Source of the DNA: CAWDMN01 sp963803155
GTDB lineage: Bacteria; Acidobacteriota; Terriglobia; Versatilivoradales; Versatilivoraceae
Direction of reading: 5' to 3'
DNA length: 64,000 nucleotides
Assembly (NCBI GenBank): GCA_963803155.1
Contig: CAWDMN010000002.1
Coordinates: 3,530 to 67,529, forward strand
Part shown: positions 16,405 to 25,830 of the stretch, in pieces
Numbering within the stretch: the stretch's first letter is position 1
How the letters are laid out: every line of letters starts with the position of its first letter
Made by a program: the position numbers and the translations under genes
Notes under the pieces: generated by a model
The model's input: the letters and a program-made list of their open reading frames with translations, nothing else
What the model was told of the DNA's origin: nothing
Databases searched by the model: none

Positions 16405-18276
16405 TCAAGCCCGATTTGAGCGGACATCCGTGGAAAGTTCGGAGACCGCCCAGAGATACCAGCCGTTGTGCGGACACCAGTATTCCGTGGTGCGCCAGTC
16501 TATACCAACTTCGACATCCAGCACCGGTTCATCTTGAACGTTGCCGGCAATGCCGTTCATGATTCCACCAACGACCAACCCTGTGAAACGGGAGTGAGGG
16601 TAAGGATTCCGCAGGCCTTCCCCGGTCATGAGGCAGGCCCCAAAGGGATTGGCACCCATGATCCATTCCATCTGACGATAGGCAAGTTCCCGATACTCCT
16701 CATTGTTAAATGCCTTGGCGGCTATGGCAAGCAGCACCGCGTGGCTCTGCAGATGGGAGGTCAAGCCCTGCCAGAAAAATTCCCGCCGCACCGGCATGAA
16801 AAAGCGATAAGTCATGTCGCCGGCCAGAGGACGGTATTTCTCAGCAGTCGGCGAATCCAGGAACACGGCATAAGGAATGATCTGGTATGCACTTTTCCCA
16901 ACCAGCGGACGGATATAATCCTCAAGGTACATCTTGACGGCATCTCGCCAGCGTGACGTTTCGGGATGGTCTGGGAAATACCGCACCAGTTCCAGAATTG
17001 CCAGGGCGGGTATGGCAGACATCCAGGAACTGGCGAAAGGAAAAAGATCCCTGCCGGGCTGTGAACCGATGGCCTGTTCATCTTCCGTTGGCCAAAAACC
17101 ATTCAGGACTGAACGGCTGGCGGTGAGCCAAAATCCACGAACCGCTTTTTGTCCGGCCAGGAAGACCTGGTTCTGTCTCTCGAGAAGCCGCCCTGCCAGT
17201 TTAACCGCCTCCTGTTTCCATTCATCCTGGCGGGTGGCTTCGTGGAGCCCCAGCGCAGCTAAGAGCCACCAGGCAATTTCCGGAATGTCGTTTCCCCGCC
17301 GGCTGGCCTGCCAGCATGTTAATCCTGCGGCGAGACACGTCTGGGCATAAGAAGGATCTTCCTCCTGAAACATCTTAAAGAGCCGGGACTGGGTGGCCAC
17401 AAACAACGCCTGCACCGCTCCGGGTTTGTTTGGATTGACAAAGCGGTCGTCCACGGTGTTCGAAAGATTGTCGGTCCAATGGTTATCGCTGTCATCGCCG
17501 TTTACACCTCCGGCCGTGTCACTCCAAACGCGCCCATCGCTGTCCTGCATTTTCAGCCAGTATCGGTTGCCCCAGCGCAATTCTTCCAACACCGGTGCCA
17601 ATCCCTTTCCGTCGGAATTCCAATCCGCTCCCAGGTGTCGTGCCATCTGCGTCATGCAATAACCGCTATGGAGAGCGGTCTGCATCCATTTCCGCGTGTC
17701 ACCAGCATCGTGCCAACCGCCGGTGACATCCAAACGACGACCACCTCCCCGAATCCTTGCATCATCCAGATGACAAGCCGGATGACGGTTGGGAACCGCG
17801 ATGCCGCAACGCTGTTGCGGGTAGAAACCGAAGGCCTTCGGCAAAGTTCGTCTCCAAACTTCCGGATGGATGAAAAAAGGGACCGATCGCTCCCGCCCCA
17901 CCACAACTTGGTACATCCCTTCCTTTTTTATCTGGCTAAAGTCTCCCATGTAGAAATTGCCCAAATCGAGCGACCCCATCCGCGCCAGTGGAATTTTGAG
18001 AATAGGGAAATCCTGCCCCTGTAAGTCGTACAGAGGGAGGTTCTGCCCCTGTAAGTCATAGAGCTCGCCAAACAAGGGGACGGTTGCTCCCGTAGGACGA
18101 TAGAGTACCCGCTTTTTCATCGCGGGCAGGAATCCCAGGTGGTTTAAAATAACAGCCGAAGTGGTCCCCGCCGTCAATTCTTCGACTCGATCGTGAAGGG
18201 GCGGCAGGATTTGTCCCCCTAGTGAGGATGATGATCCCAGAAAAAGCATGCTTTGCAGAAGGGTGCGTCGTTTCAT
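16405..18276 (-). CDS. Glycoside hydrolase family 9 (endoglucanase-type) with Tat signal
   Basis: The start at 18276 gives 623 residues opening MKRRTLLQSMLFLGSSSS, a Tat-type leader, with AGAGG six bases upstream. An earlier in-frame ATG at 18306 lacks a ribosome site. An N-terminal immunoglobulin-like CelD_N domain (about 40-140) is followed by the alpha6/alpha6 barrel. GGWHDAGD provides the catalytic base pair Asp190/Asp193, and TTEYWCPHNGW provides the acid Glu598. GH9 enzymes cut beta-1,4-glucans or related chains, and exo-acting glucosaminidases are also known. Residues 75-95 contain a tandem repeat (YDLQGQNLPL then YDLQGQDFPI) made by a 30 bp DNA duplication. The gene faces the GH2 gene. 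Confidence 0.9.
   Translation of the reverse strand: MKRRTLLQSMLFLGSSSSLGGQILPPLHDRVEELTAGTTSAVILNHLGFLPAMKKRVLYRPTGATVPLFGELYDLQGQNLPLYDLQGQDFPILKIPLARMGSLDLGNFYMGDFSQIKKEGMYQVVVGRERSVPFFIHPEVWRRTLPKAFGFYPQQRCGIAVPNRHPACHLDDARIRGGGRRLDVTGGWHDAGDTRKWMQTALHSGYCMTQMARHLGADWNSDGKGLAPVLEELRWGNRYWLKMQDSDGRVWSDTAGGVNGDDSDNHWTDNLSNTVDDRFVNPNKPGAVQALFVATQSRLFKMFQEEDPSYAQTCLAAGLTCWQASRRGNDIPEIAWWLLAALGLHEATRQDEWKQEAVKLAGRLLERQNQVFLAGQKAVRGFWLTASRSVLNGFWPTEDEQAIGSQPGRDLFPFASSWMSAIPALAILELVRYFPDHPETSRWRDAVKMYLEDYIRPLVGKSAYQIIPYAVFLDSPTAEKYRPLAGDMTYRFFMPVRREFFWQGLTSHLQSHAVLLAIAAKAFNNEEYRELAYRQMEWIMGANPFGACLMTGEGLRNPYPHSRFTGLVVGGIMNGIAGNVQDEPVLDVEVGIDWRTTEYWCPHNGWYLWAVSELSTDVRSNRA
18010..18069 (-). repeat. 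30 bp tandem duplication inside the GH9 gene
   Basis: CTGCCCCTGTAAGTC occurs twice with a 30 bp offset (near 18013 and 18043). It encodes two copies of a ten-residue YDLQGQ unit in the N-terminal immunoglobulin-like domain. The copies differ at a few bases, so the duplication is not brand new. Confidence 0.7.
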
Positions 18277-18528
18277 TTCATGCCTCTTTCCGTTGTTAAC
18301 TTTCACGAGAACGAAGTGCCTTTAACCTCATTGAAGGGCAGCCTGCCTCCTGGATTCGGAATGAGCCACACTTAGTGGCTTCCCTCATCCGCTGGCCCCC
18401 AGGCCCATCTGTGGGTTCTCCCGTGAGCATGACGACACTATCGCTGGGGACTGTTCCATCAAATTCGGCAAAATCCCTGGGGGATAGGCCTGCGCACAAA
18501 ACCTTGTCGAAGAATGAAAATCTTCTCA

Positions 18529-18629
18529 GAAAATGGCTCGGATTAAGGCGGGACGCCCCCCACTCCGCCTAAGCCTACAAAACCTGCTCTGACGGCCTGA
18601 GGGCAAGTCGCCTCCATCATTCCATTTTC
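18529..18629. repeat. 101 bp inverted-end repeat, family D copy 1
   Basis: The element begins GAAAATGG and ends CCATTTTC, so it has inverted ends. It matches the 101 bp element at 50908-51008 in length, ends and much of the interior, including GGGCA-x-GCC/TCGCCTCCATC. It is small and non-coding, like a MITE or palindromic unit. Confidence 0.6.
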
Positions 18630-18669
18630 ATCCTCCTGGTTGTGCCAGCCACGATGGCATGAGCGGCTC
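18627..18669. repeat. TGGCATGAGCGGCTC repeat, family C copy 1
   Basis: The motif TTTCATC-TC-TGTTG...CAGCC-CG-TGGCATGAGCGGCTC is shared with 50860-50903, and a more diverged form is at 63152-63195. Copies 1 and 2 both abut a family D element, although on opposite sides. Confidence 0.55.
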
Positions 18670-18869
18670 AGGTACCATAGTGGATTTCTACTGGAGAACT
18701 GGGCATCGCTTAACCTTAAATTCCCGCATTTAGGCAGAAGCTATAGTCGAGACTTCGTCCGCGCTTGAAAATGCACAAAACAAGTTTTTTTCTGTTCCGG
18801 CTCGATAAGCAGGGAGGCCATATCCAGGGCGGGATGCGTTATGTGCTTTCGGGCGCATCCAACTGGAAA

Positions 18870-19829
18870 TCAACGGGGCAACTTCACTGGCCCGCCTCCT
18901 TGCTGGCGGCTCTTTTCGGCAGCATCCATGAAGGCCATGATTTCCAATGTCACCTCAGGCGCCACCGGCGGTTTGCCGGTTTTAAAGAACTCCATAATCT
19001 CGCGGATCAGCGGGACATAAGAGACATCGTCGCCGGGAACATAATAGATTCCATTTTCCCGGTAAAGCAGGGCGCCATAATCTTCCTTCCCTTTGCGCAA
19101 CCCCTTCACGGAGCCAATCCGACCGTCATTCCAAACTCCCACCGCCAGATCAAAATCGTCATTGGAAGTCATGGTTACGGAAACACATCCCGGGCCCATC
19201 AGGGTGAATAAACTCTCGACGGCATGAATCCCGTACCAGAAAAGTCCTGGATTGGTGGGTTCCAGGTGGGCCGGGCCATAAGTTTCCGCTCCCAGGATTT
19301 TTCCCGGCGCGTTGTCTCGCAGCGCTTTCTGGAAGTTGGGAGCAAAGCGCAAAGAGGAGGCGCTGAACCAAGGGGTGCCATTTTCTTTGGCGAGTCGATC
19401 GATCTCCTTGGCGTCGGCAAAACTGGCCGCCAGCGGTTTGTCGATGAATACTGGCTTTTTACATTGGAACGCCTGACGGGCTTGTTCTAAATGCACCCGG
19501 CCATCCACGCTTTCCAGAAGAATGGCGTCGACTAGGCCGCAGAGTTCCGATATCTTGCCCACCAGTTTTACCTGATATTTCTCCTGCAACTCCGCTGTGA
19601 ATTTGTCAACCCGGCTGGCACTGGACTTCACGTCCGGACTTCCCCCTTTAAAAGCCGCCGCCACATGTCCACCCGGCACATGCTCCGGACTGGATGGATC
19701 GTTTAGAGATTGTGTAAACGCGATTACGTGTGAAGTATCCAGACCGATTAAGCCAATCCGCAAGTCCGCTCCCCGCGCGGCCAGTGAGAATGAACAAGCC
19801 AGCCCCAGAATCATAAATAGTTTCCGCAT
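18870..19829 (-). CDS. Gfo/Idh/MocA-family oxidoreductase, secreted form
   Basis: This 319-residue NAD(P)-dependent sugar oxidoreductase-like protein begins with a signal peptide (MRKLFMILGLACSFSLAARG), unusual for a cofactor-dependent cytoplasmic fold but common in this group of organisms. The Rossmann segment is DLRIGLIGLDTSHV, with a modified glycine loop. The family's EKP motif reads DKP in VFIDKPLAA. The GIHAVESLFTLMG segment fits the substrate side. The start at 19829 has GGAG six bases upstream. The open frame continues upstream to 20072 but holds no better start. With the altered glycine loop and exported location it may bind a tightly held cofactor, as in glucose-fructose oxidoreductase. 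Confidence 0.85.
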   Translation of the reverse strand: MRKLFMILGLACSFSLAARGADLRIGLIGLDTSHVIAFTQSLNDPSSPEHVPGGHVAAAFKGGSPDVKSSASRVDKFTAELQEKYQVKLVGKISELCGLVDAILLESVDGRVHLEQARQAFQCKKPVFIDKPLAASFADAKEIDRLAKENGTPWFSASSLRFAPNFQKALRDNAPGKILGAETYGPAHLEPTNPGLFWYGIHAVESLFTLMGPGCVSVTMTSNDDFDLAVGVWNDGRIGSVKGLRKGKEDYGALLYRENGIYYVPGDDVSYVPLIREIMEFFKTGKPPVAPEVTLEIMAFMDAAEKSRQQGGGPVKLPR

Positions 19830-20277
19830 TGAAGGCTCCGATTTATAAATGTGTGAAGAACCGAGTGGACCACAACAAAAGCGATGATTTGGAGAAATTG
19901 TTTCATTTCCGGAAAAATTGCCGATTGAAGGAAATGGAGGCGAATCAGTAACAACTTCGCCGTCGAGGGGGAATCTACTACAGTCGTATCTTATTTGCAA
20001 AGGCGAATGCTTTGCCGGCTGCAATTCAAGGTGCGGCAAATTGGATAGGTTGAGAGTAGCCTGAAAAACCAACAGACGACAGGAAGGGTGCGGCTCCGGT
20101 CAAGCCAGAATGGATACCTTGGTCATGGAGCGGCTCGCCAAGCGGAGTCCGCCTAAGCGGGAGGCTCGCCGTCCCGTGCATTTCATCCCCCGGCAACCTC
20201 TCTGCCCTGTCGCACGCTGAATTGTACATGCGATGTTTATGCCGCCACCTTTACAGGATTTCCCCAAACAAGCTCTT
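19830..20277. other. Intergenic region with a palindromic repeat
   Basis: No gene is supported. Around 20125-20177 lies GAGCGGCTCGCC...AGTCCGCCTAAGCGGGAGGCTCGCCG, a GC-rich inverted repeat. Its core (AGTCCGCCT-AGCGGGAG) recurs near 56409-56428. The rest shows nothing recognisable. Confidence 0.45.
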
Positions 20278-21141
20278 TTACCAGTCCAGTTTCCCTTCCA
20301 CTACCATTGAAGAAAGCGCGAATTGACATTCCAGCTTGAAATCTGCTCCCTCTAAGGAAAAAGTCACCGGCCCATCTTCCAAAGTGAAGACCGGCTTGCC
20401 CTCCATAAGCTTTGGGAAAATTATAAATGCCGTCGGATCGGCATCCGGCTGTGCAGGAATGTAGTCGGTGGGGGGCAACTTCCTTTTCGATCCCTTGGCA
20501 GCTTTAATAAAGGAGGCTTTCTTGATTTCATCCAAGGGAAGCCCTTTCAAAAGCTGTGTAAACGATCCGGAAAGAGCCAGCACAATATCATTGGAAGGCG
20601 CCAGCGCTGCCGCGGCTTGTTCCATCGAAATTCCCTGGATTTCTCGCTGCCGGATCATGGCCCGGCGGACACTGAACGAAGAGAACCATAGGACACGAGT
20701 TGTTAAAGTCCAAGCTTGGGAGGATTCCGTGGCGCCCTTTGCTCGGCCATCCGGTGAATTGAGGGTTGCGGGATCTTCGTGCTGACCTGCGGATGCCAAT
20801 TCAATGGTACGGCAGCAGGTCTCGACTGTCATTCCCCGAACCGCCCCCAAAACTGCCCGGGTTTCTCCTGGTCCGGAATTCCCTACCGGCTTGACCTGGA
20901 CTGTTATCGTTCCTGTTTTCGCCCATGGGGAGTCATGGAGGAACTGTTGCACTTCCAGAGCGCTCCACTCCTTCGTCTTCTTCTCTTGCCAAAATGCCAC
21001 GGATTCCTTCCCCCCCGCCGCTGTTTTTTCGGAAGCCCGATGCGCTGGACGGAATTGGCCGGCCATGTGGAGCAATAGGCAGAAGAGGCAACTTCTTGAA
21101 AACCAATACAAAAGCTGTTTGTTGCGAACAAAAATAAACAT
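20278..21141 (-). CDS. Secreted hypothetical protein of an Acidobacteriota-type family
   Basis: The product has about 287 residues if started at 21141, which begins with a hydrophobic signal-like segment (LLYWFSRSCLFCLLLHMAG). The frame is open to 21252 and neither start has a strong ribosome site. The mature N-terminus contains KEWSALEVQQFLHDSPWAKT, a pattern I associate with uncharacterised exported proteins of Acidobacteriota. No catalytic motif is seen. Codon usage and a clean long frame support a real gene. It stands alone on the minus strand, divergent from the receptor gene. Confidence 0.65.
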   Translation of the reverse strand: MFIFVRNKQLLYWFSRSCLFCLLLHMAGQFRPAHRASEKTAAGGKESVAFWQEKKTKEWSALEVQQFLHDSPWAKTGTITVQVKPVGNSGPGETRAVLGAVRGMTVETCCRTIELASAGQHEDPATLNSPDGRAKGATESSQAWTLTTRVLWFSSFSVRRAMIRQREIQGISMEQAAAALAPSNDIVLALSGSFTQLLKGLPLDEIKKASFIKAAKGSKRKLPPTDYIPAQPDADPTAFIIFPKLMEGKPVFTLEDGPVTFSLEGADFKLECQFALSSMVVEGKLDW

Positions 21142-21425
21142 TGCGATCACACTCTTAATAAGAGCATATAAGAAAACGAGGAAATTTGTCAAATTGGTTG
21201 TTCTCCCCCAGAAAGACGATATTGGCCTCCCTTTTTCGTAAAGATTTGGCAAAAGTCATTCAACAAGCTCCTTATTATCTTTCCTAAAATCCTTCTTTTT
21301 GAGGAATGGTAAAATTATGGGTTGGCAGTCTTGAGCGCTGTGACTTGATTGGCTCTGCTAACTTGGCAACCAGGTACCGAGGGTATCCCAAAGATGTCCA
21401 CTGCTCTTATTTAACAGAGCTGAAG

Positions 21426-21532
21426 CCAGAGTCGTTTTTTGACTCTCTGCGGCACTTTCTCCGCCTTTGCGCCGGGGCCTTGCAGCCTTGCCAAGAGCCG
21501 CAGACTCCTTAAAATGCAGGAGTCTGCGCTAC
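21426..21532. repeat. REPIN-like element, copy 1 (left end decayed)
   Basis: The left half CAGAGTCGTTTTTTGACTC and right half CAGACTCC...GGAGTCTGCGCTAC are each palindromes set in inverted orientation. The left end has lost the GTAGCG start seen in other copies. Confidence 0.7.
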
Positions 21533-21561
21533 GACCTGGCCGCCGAGTCAAAATCTACGCT

Positions 21562-21694
21562 GTAGCGCAGAGTCGTTTTTTGACTCTGCGGCTGTTTCTT
21601 CGCCTCTAGGCTGGAGCAAGGCAGCTTCGCCTTTTTGCTGGAGCATTGTTGATTGGCCAAATGCCGCAGACTCGTTCGGAATCTGCGCTGCCGC
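21562..21694. repeat. REPIN-like element, copy 2
   Basis: It opens GTAGCGCAGAGTCG and closes with a decayed ATCTGCGCTG. Each half is a hairpin, joined by about 60 bases containing GGCTGGAGCAAGGCAGCTTCGCC. It directly precedes the first receptor promoter. Confidence 0.75.
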
Positions 21695-21729
21695 TTTCAT
21701 CGATTTTCTAAATTATGAGTTAATTTCAG

Positions 21730-21759
21730 TTGACAAGAAACTTTTCCTTTTGCTAGCCT
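21730..21759 (+). promoter_or_regulatory. Promoter of receptor 1 (TTGACA-N18-TAGCCT)
   Basis: TTGACA at 21730-21735 is followed after 18 bases by TAGCCT at 21754-21759. The 12-mer TTGACAAGAAAC is identical before receptor 2, and TTGACAAGCAAC precedes the DUF362 gene at 31.2 kb with the same spacing. The leader to the ATG is about 93 bases. Confidence 0.65.
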
Positions 21760-21851
21760 CTCTCAACTCAAAGCTGGTTCCATTTTGTTCGCCCTTCATG
21801 GATAGCCAGTATCAACCGCACCTTCATTTTTATTTTGGGAGAAGAATTATC

Positions 21852-24800
21852 ATGAGGAGATTTATCTGGATGCAGGCAGGGTTGTTAATGCTTTGTCTAC
21901 CCCTGCTCTTCTTCCCAGCTTCGGTGTTAGCCCAAACGTCATTGGGCGGCATCAAAGGGCTGGTGCAGGACAGCACAGGGGCCGTGGTTCCCGGGCAGGC
22001 AATCAAGCTCGTGAATCAAGACACGAATCAGACCCGAACCACCGTCAGCACGGAAGCTGGATTATATTCTTTCCCCAGCATTGCAGCCGGGAATTATGTA
22101 ATCCAAGTAGAACGCCAAGGGTTCAAGAAGTTCGAAGGCAAAATGGTATTAAGAGTCGGTCAGGAAGCTTCGGTAAACATTGGATTGGAAGCCGCCGGTG
22201 GCGCTGTAACCGTGGAAGTGAAAGATGAAACACCCGTGGTGGAAACCAGCAGCGCCACGCTCTCCGACATTAAGGAATCTGAACGAATTCGGACCTTGCC
22301 ACTGAACGGGCGTGAAATTACCGCGCTTTTTAGTCTGACTCCAGGAGTAACCCGCACTGGGGGTACGCAGGTAAATGGCCTCCAGACGGGCAGTGTCATG
22401 TTCCTAGGGGACGGAGTCAGTATGGAGGACCGTTATGTCGGAGATATCAGCCGCGTCTCTCCCTCCCTGGAAGGGATTCAGGAATTCAAGATTGAAACCC
22501 TGAATTCCACCGCTCAGTATAGTAAACCTGCTACGGTTAGTTTTCTTACCAAATCAGGAACCAATTTAATTCATGGATCAGCTTTTGAGACTTACCGCAG
22601 CAACCGTTTCTATGCGCGAGATCCGTTTTCCACGGGCAAACAACCCCCGCTCCAACGGCGGGAGTTTGGAGCTTCTGTGGGCGGGCCGGTGTACATCCCG
22701 AAGATTTACAACGGGAAAAACAAAACTTTCTTCTTCTTTACCTATGAAGGACTTCGTCAGCCCCAGATGAATTTTTCTCTAATGGGTTCACCACCACAAT
22801 CCATTCGAGACGGAGATTTTTCCAATTATATTCCGTACGGTGAGACTCAAATTTTCAAGATCTACGATCCACTGACGACCCGGCTGGATCCCGCCACAGG
22901 GACTTATATTCGGGATCAATTCCCCGGCAACATTATTCCCAAGGATCGGATTGCCGGCTTTGCCACGAAAGCTCTTTCACGCTATCCTCTCCCGACTCGG
23001 CCCAATGCCCCGCTGGGTCAGAATTTGGATGTCGTCTTGCCTGCCGGCCAGCAACAGACCAAATACACCGTCAAAATGGACCAGCAGATGAGCCGGGATA
23101 CCATCAGCGGCAGTTTCACCTTTTCCGATCAGAACAGAGATAATCCAAGGGGTGGCGCTACCGAGGAGATTTATTTTGACAAGGTTCAGACCAAAACTTG
23201 GCAAGTGACGTTGGCGGATACGCACATTTTCACTCCCACCATTGTCAATGAACTGCGTATCGGCGGAACCCGCCCGAATGCTTATCGCGGACCGACAATT
23301 AAGAATCCAGCCATCGATACTTTTTTGGGGCTGCAGAATGTGACTGGCGATACCGGCTGGCCTTGCCTCTATCCATTAACGACTTCCTACAACTCGGAGT
23401 TTGGCACCCTGTTTTGGGATGATGACAATCCGCAATTCCAACCGCAGTTTTTTGGCACCTATGCGGACAATCTTTCCTGGACGCGGAAAAACCACAACAT
23501 CAAAATCGGGGGACAGTTCAGGACCATGGCCGTCAATTCCGATGAGCGCGGCCAGCCTCGTGGCTGCTACACCTTTGACGCTGACTACACGGCCCTGGCG
23601 AAGGATCCGAGCGGCATATTTGCTCCCCAGACGGGATCCGGCTTTGCCGCATTCCTCTTAGGCTACCCGGATACGGGCGAGCTGCGCAAGGATAAGGGTT
23701 GGTTCTATCATCGTCAGAAGGATTTGGCGGTCTTCATTCAGGACGACTGGAAGGTGACTCCAAGACTGACGGTCAACCTGGGACTTCGGTACGAATATTA
23801 CACTCGCTATAAAGAAAAGAACGGCCAAATTTCCAGCTATGATCCAGTCAGCGGCGCCATGGTGACTAATGGTCCCGTCGCGCAGGCATACCAAGTCAAC
23901 GCTGCCGCCATTCAAGCTTACGAAAATGCCGGGGTTGTTTTTAAGAGCGCCAGTGAAGCCGGTTTCCCGTCCGGCTTGCTTGCACCCGACCGCAACGATT
24001 TTGCCCCTCGGATCGGAATGGCCTATGCATTGGACAGTAAGGGGACCACTGTCATTCGTGGCGGATATGGAATTAGCTATTGGACCATCCCTTTGATTGT
24101 GATCCAATCTCCTTCCAGAAAAAATCCTCCTTTCAACTTCACGCGAGTGATGGTGGACTGGCCCTCCTACAACTGGAGTGGAGTGGGACAGGCGGAATTC
24201 ACCGAAACCATACCGCCATATGTGTTGGGAGGCAGCACTCAGGCTTTTGACGATACCAACCTCCGGGTCGGCATTCCCGTCAACATGGCCCCTTTTGACC
24301 CCAACATGAAAGATTCCATGGCTCAGAGTTGGAACGTTACGCTGGAACGTCAACTTTTCTCGAAGACGGGCTTGCGGCTGAGTTATGTGGGAACGAAGGG
24401 GACTAATCTGCTCATCTCTGAACCGATCAACACACCTGCTCCGGCATCTCAAATGCCCGGGGTTGACGGACAGCACCGGCGAGCCAATCCAGTCTATAGC
24501 GATGTCCAGAGGTTGGAGACTCTCGGCTATTCCATCAGCCACCAATTCCAGGCGGAAGTTAAGCGCAACATATCCCGCGGTTTGACGCTCCAAGGATTCT
24601 ACGCTTGGAACCGCTCCATCAACACTTCAGACTTTGCTGCGGCCAATTCACAGGGACTGTCAATTTTGGGTGATCGTCAAAGCGGCATTTCGAGTCAGGC
24701 TGATCGAATTCGCTTGGAGCGTAGCACTTCCAGCTCCTATCCTATCCACCAATTATCCTTCAATCTTCTTTACGATTTGCCTTTCGGCCCCAATCAACGC

Positions 24801-25247
24801 TGGGGGGCCAACACGAACAAAGTCGTATCTAAAATCATTGGAGGATGGCAGATGGCTGCCATCGGAGGAATGCGTTCCGGTCTGTTCTTCTCATATGGAA
24901 ACCGGACCGCCGCAAAAGCCCAAATAAAAGATCCGAATCTCCCCTCAGACCAGCGGACTCTCATGCAGTGGTTTGACACCACGGCCTTTGTCAATACGGG
25001 AGTCGATTATTACACGGCGGGCCGGCCCGGACGCGATAATATCGTAGGGCCTGGCTACAAAAACATGGATTTCTCTCTCTTTAAGAATACTCGCATTTAT
25101 GAGAGATTGAATTTACGTCTGACCGTGGACGCCTTCAATGTCTTCAATCATCCCAGCTGGAATTTACCCAATGCCAATAGTGGCATTATTTCCAGCATGG
25201 CCAGTTCTCCGCGACTCCTCCAGTTTGGGGCGCGTCTCGAATTCTAA
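21852..25247 (+). CDS. TonB-dependent receptor with carboxypeptidase-regulatory-like domain (receptor 1)
   Basis: This 1,131-residue outer-membrane protein has a signal peptide (cleavage near VLAQTS), an N-terminal carboxypeptidase-regulatory-like domain (about 30-110, with GLVQDSTGAVVPG and AGNYVIQVERQGFKKFEG), a plug region with LPLNGREITALFSLTPGV, and a long beta-barrel. It ends in Phe, as outer-membrane barrels do. The ATG at 21852 has GGGAGAAG seven bases upstream, and earlier in-frame ATGs lie in the leader. In this phylum such Oar/CirA-like proteins are thought to import oligosaccharides or other large ligands, but no SusD-like partner is present. It is a close tandem paralogue of the next gene, with the same promoter and terminator. 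Confidence 0.93.
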   Translation: MRRFIWMQAGLLMLCLPLLFFPASVLAQTSLGGIKGLVQDSTGAVVPGQAIKLVNQDTNQTRTTVSTEAGLYSFPSIAAGNYVIQVERQGFKKFEGKMVLRVGQEASVNIGLEAAGGAVTVEVKDETPVVETSSATLSDIKESERIRTLPLNGREITALFSLTPGVTRTGGTQVNGLQTGSVMFLGDGVSMEDRYVGDISRVSPSLEGIQEFKIETLNSTAQYSKPATVSFLTKSGTNLIHGSAFETYRSNRFYARDPFSTGKQPPLQRREFGASVGGPVYIPKIYNGKNKTFFFFTYEGLRQPQMNFSLMGSPPQSIRDGDFSNYIPYGETQIFKIYDPLTTRLDPATGTYIRDQFPGNIIPKDRIAGFATKALSRYPLPTRPNAPLGQNLDVVLPAGQQQTKYTVKMDQQMSRDTISGSFTFSDQNRDNPRGGATEEIYFDKVQTKTWQVTLADTHIFTPTIVNELRIGGTRPNAYRGPTIKNPAIDTFLGLQNVTGDTGWPCLYPLTTSYNSEFGTLFWDDDNPQFQPQFFGTYADNLSWTRKNHNIKIGGQFRTMAVNSDERGQPRGCYTFDADYTALAKDPSGIFAPQTGSGFAAFLLGYPDTGELRKDKGWFYHRQKDLAVFIQDDWKVTPRLTVNLGLRYEYYTRYKEKNGQISSYDPVSGAMVTNGPVAQAYQVNAAAIQAYENAGVVFKSASEAGFPSGLLAPDRNDFAPRIGMAYALDSKGTTVIRGGYGISYWTIPLIVIQSPSRKNPPFNFTRVMVDWPSYNWSGVGQAEFTETIPPYVLGGSTQAFDDTNLRVGIPVNMAPFDPNMKDSMAQSWNVTLERQLFSKTGLRLSYVGTKGTNLLISEPINTPAPASQMPGVDGQHRRANPVYSDVQRLETLGYSISHQFQAEVKRNISRGLTLQGFYAWNRSINTSDFAAANSQGLSILGDRQSGISSQADRIRLERSTSSSYPIHQLSFNLLYDLPFGPNQRWGANTNKVVSKIIGGWQMAAIGGMRSGLFFSYGNRTAAKAQIKDPNLPSDQRTLMQWFDTTAFVNTGVDYYTAGRPGRDNIVGPGYKNMDFSLFKNTRIYERLNLRLTVDAFNVFNHPSWNLPNANSGIISSMASSPRLLQFGARLEF

Positions 25248-25264
25248 TTGCTTCCTCATTGCGC

Positions 25265-25304
25265 GGAACCATGCCGATCCATTGGGCATGGTTCCTTTTT
25301 TTTT
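25265..25304 (+). terminator. Rho-independent terminator of receptor 1
   Basis: GGAACCATGCC (25265-25275) and GGCATGGTTCC (25285-25295) form an 11 bp perfect stem with a 9-base loop, followed by nine T. The same stem follows receptor 2. Confidence 0.92.
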
Positions 25305-25711
25305 GCCCGAAGCTAAGCTGTAGCGCAGAGTCGCAGTTTGACTCTGCGGCAGTTGGCTTCGCCTCGTGTAGGGCAATGCAGCTTCGCGAAAAGCCGCAGA
25401 CTCGCTGAGAAACGCGAGTCTGCGCTACGGGCTAGTACAAACGCGTCTCGGGATCCAAAGGAAAATTCACGGCATCTATTGGCAGCATGGATATATCATT
25501 CCCCATGTAAGAATAAATGCTTGACCATGGCCAGTCATCCTTATGCTCCAGCGTCTAGAGAAAAAGCCGGCACAGACACGTCAAGGGTGCCATGCCACCG
25601 ACGAACAATTGGGATTGTCCCAATCGCCTTGGGATGGGTGTCGCCATATGTTTCCACGCAACTTCCCCGCGGTCTCCATTAATTTTTTTTTGAATAAATA
25701 GTTAATTTCAC
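25305..25711. other. Spacer between the two receptor units
   Basis: After the terminator come REPIN-like copy 3 (25320-25428) and then about 280 bases with no recognised element, before the second promoter at 25712. Confidence 0.5.
25320..25428. repeat. REPIN-like element, copy 3
   Basis: This 109 bp element starts GTAGCGCAGAGTCG and ends CGAGTCTGCGCTAC. The inner arms are CGCAGTTTGACTCTGCGG and CCGCAGACTCGC. It follows the receptor 1 terminator by about 15 bases, the same arrangement as copy 4 behind receptor 2. Confidence 0.85.
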
Positions 25712-25741
25712 TTGACAAGAAACATTTTTTATTGCTAGCCT
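25712..25741 (+). promoter_or_regulatory. Promoter of receptor 2 (TTGACA-N18-TAGCCT)
   Basis: TTGACA at 25712-25717 and TAGCCT at 25736-25741 are 18 bases apart. The flanks (GTTAATTTCA before, AAGAAAC after) are nearly the same as at receptor 1. The ATG lies about 90 bases downstream. Confidence 0.65.
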
Positions 25742-25830
25742 TTTTGCACTGAAAGCTGAATCCATTTTGTTCGCCCTTCTTGGACAGCAAAGAAACCCCG
25801 CACCTTCAATTTTATTTTTGGAGAGGAAAC

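Larger units (their letters stand above)
18277..18869. other. Repeat-bearing intergenic region
   Basis: No gene is credible here. The right part carries a 101 bp inverted-end repeat (18529-18629) and a conserved motif containing TGGCATGAGCGGCTC (18627-18669). Both recur near 50.9 kb. The left part, about 18300-18520, has no recognised element. Confidence 0.5.
21142..21729. other. Divergent intergenic region with two palindromic elements
   Basis: The region separates the hypothetical minus-strand gene from the first receptor. It contains two tandem REPIN-like copies (21426-21532 and 21562-21694) and ends in the receptor promoter. The stretch 21142-21425 shows no feature. Confidence 0.55.

Noticed and set aside
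21426..21694. Possible CRISPR array from repeated palindromes
   Set aside because: There are only two unequal copies with no regular spacer length and no cas gene. The units match dispersed REPIN-like elements elsewhere.
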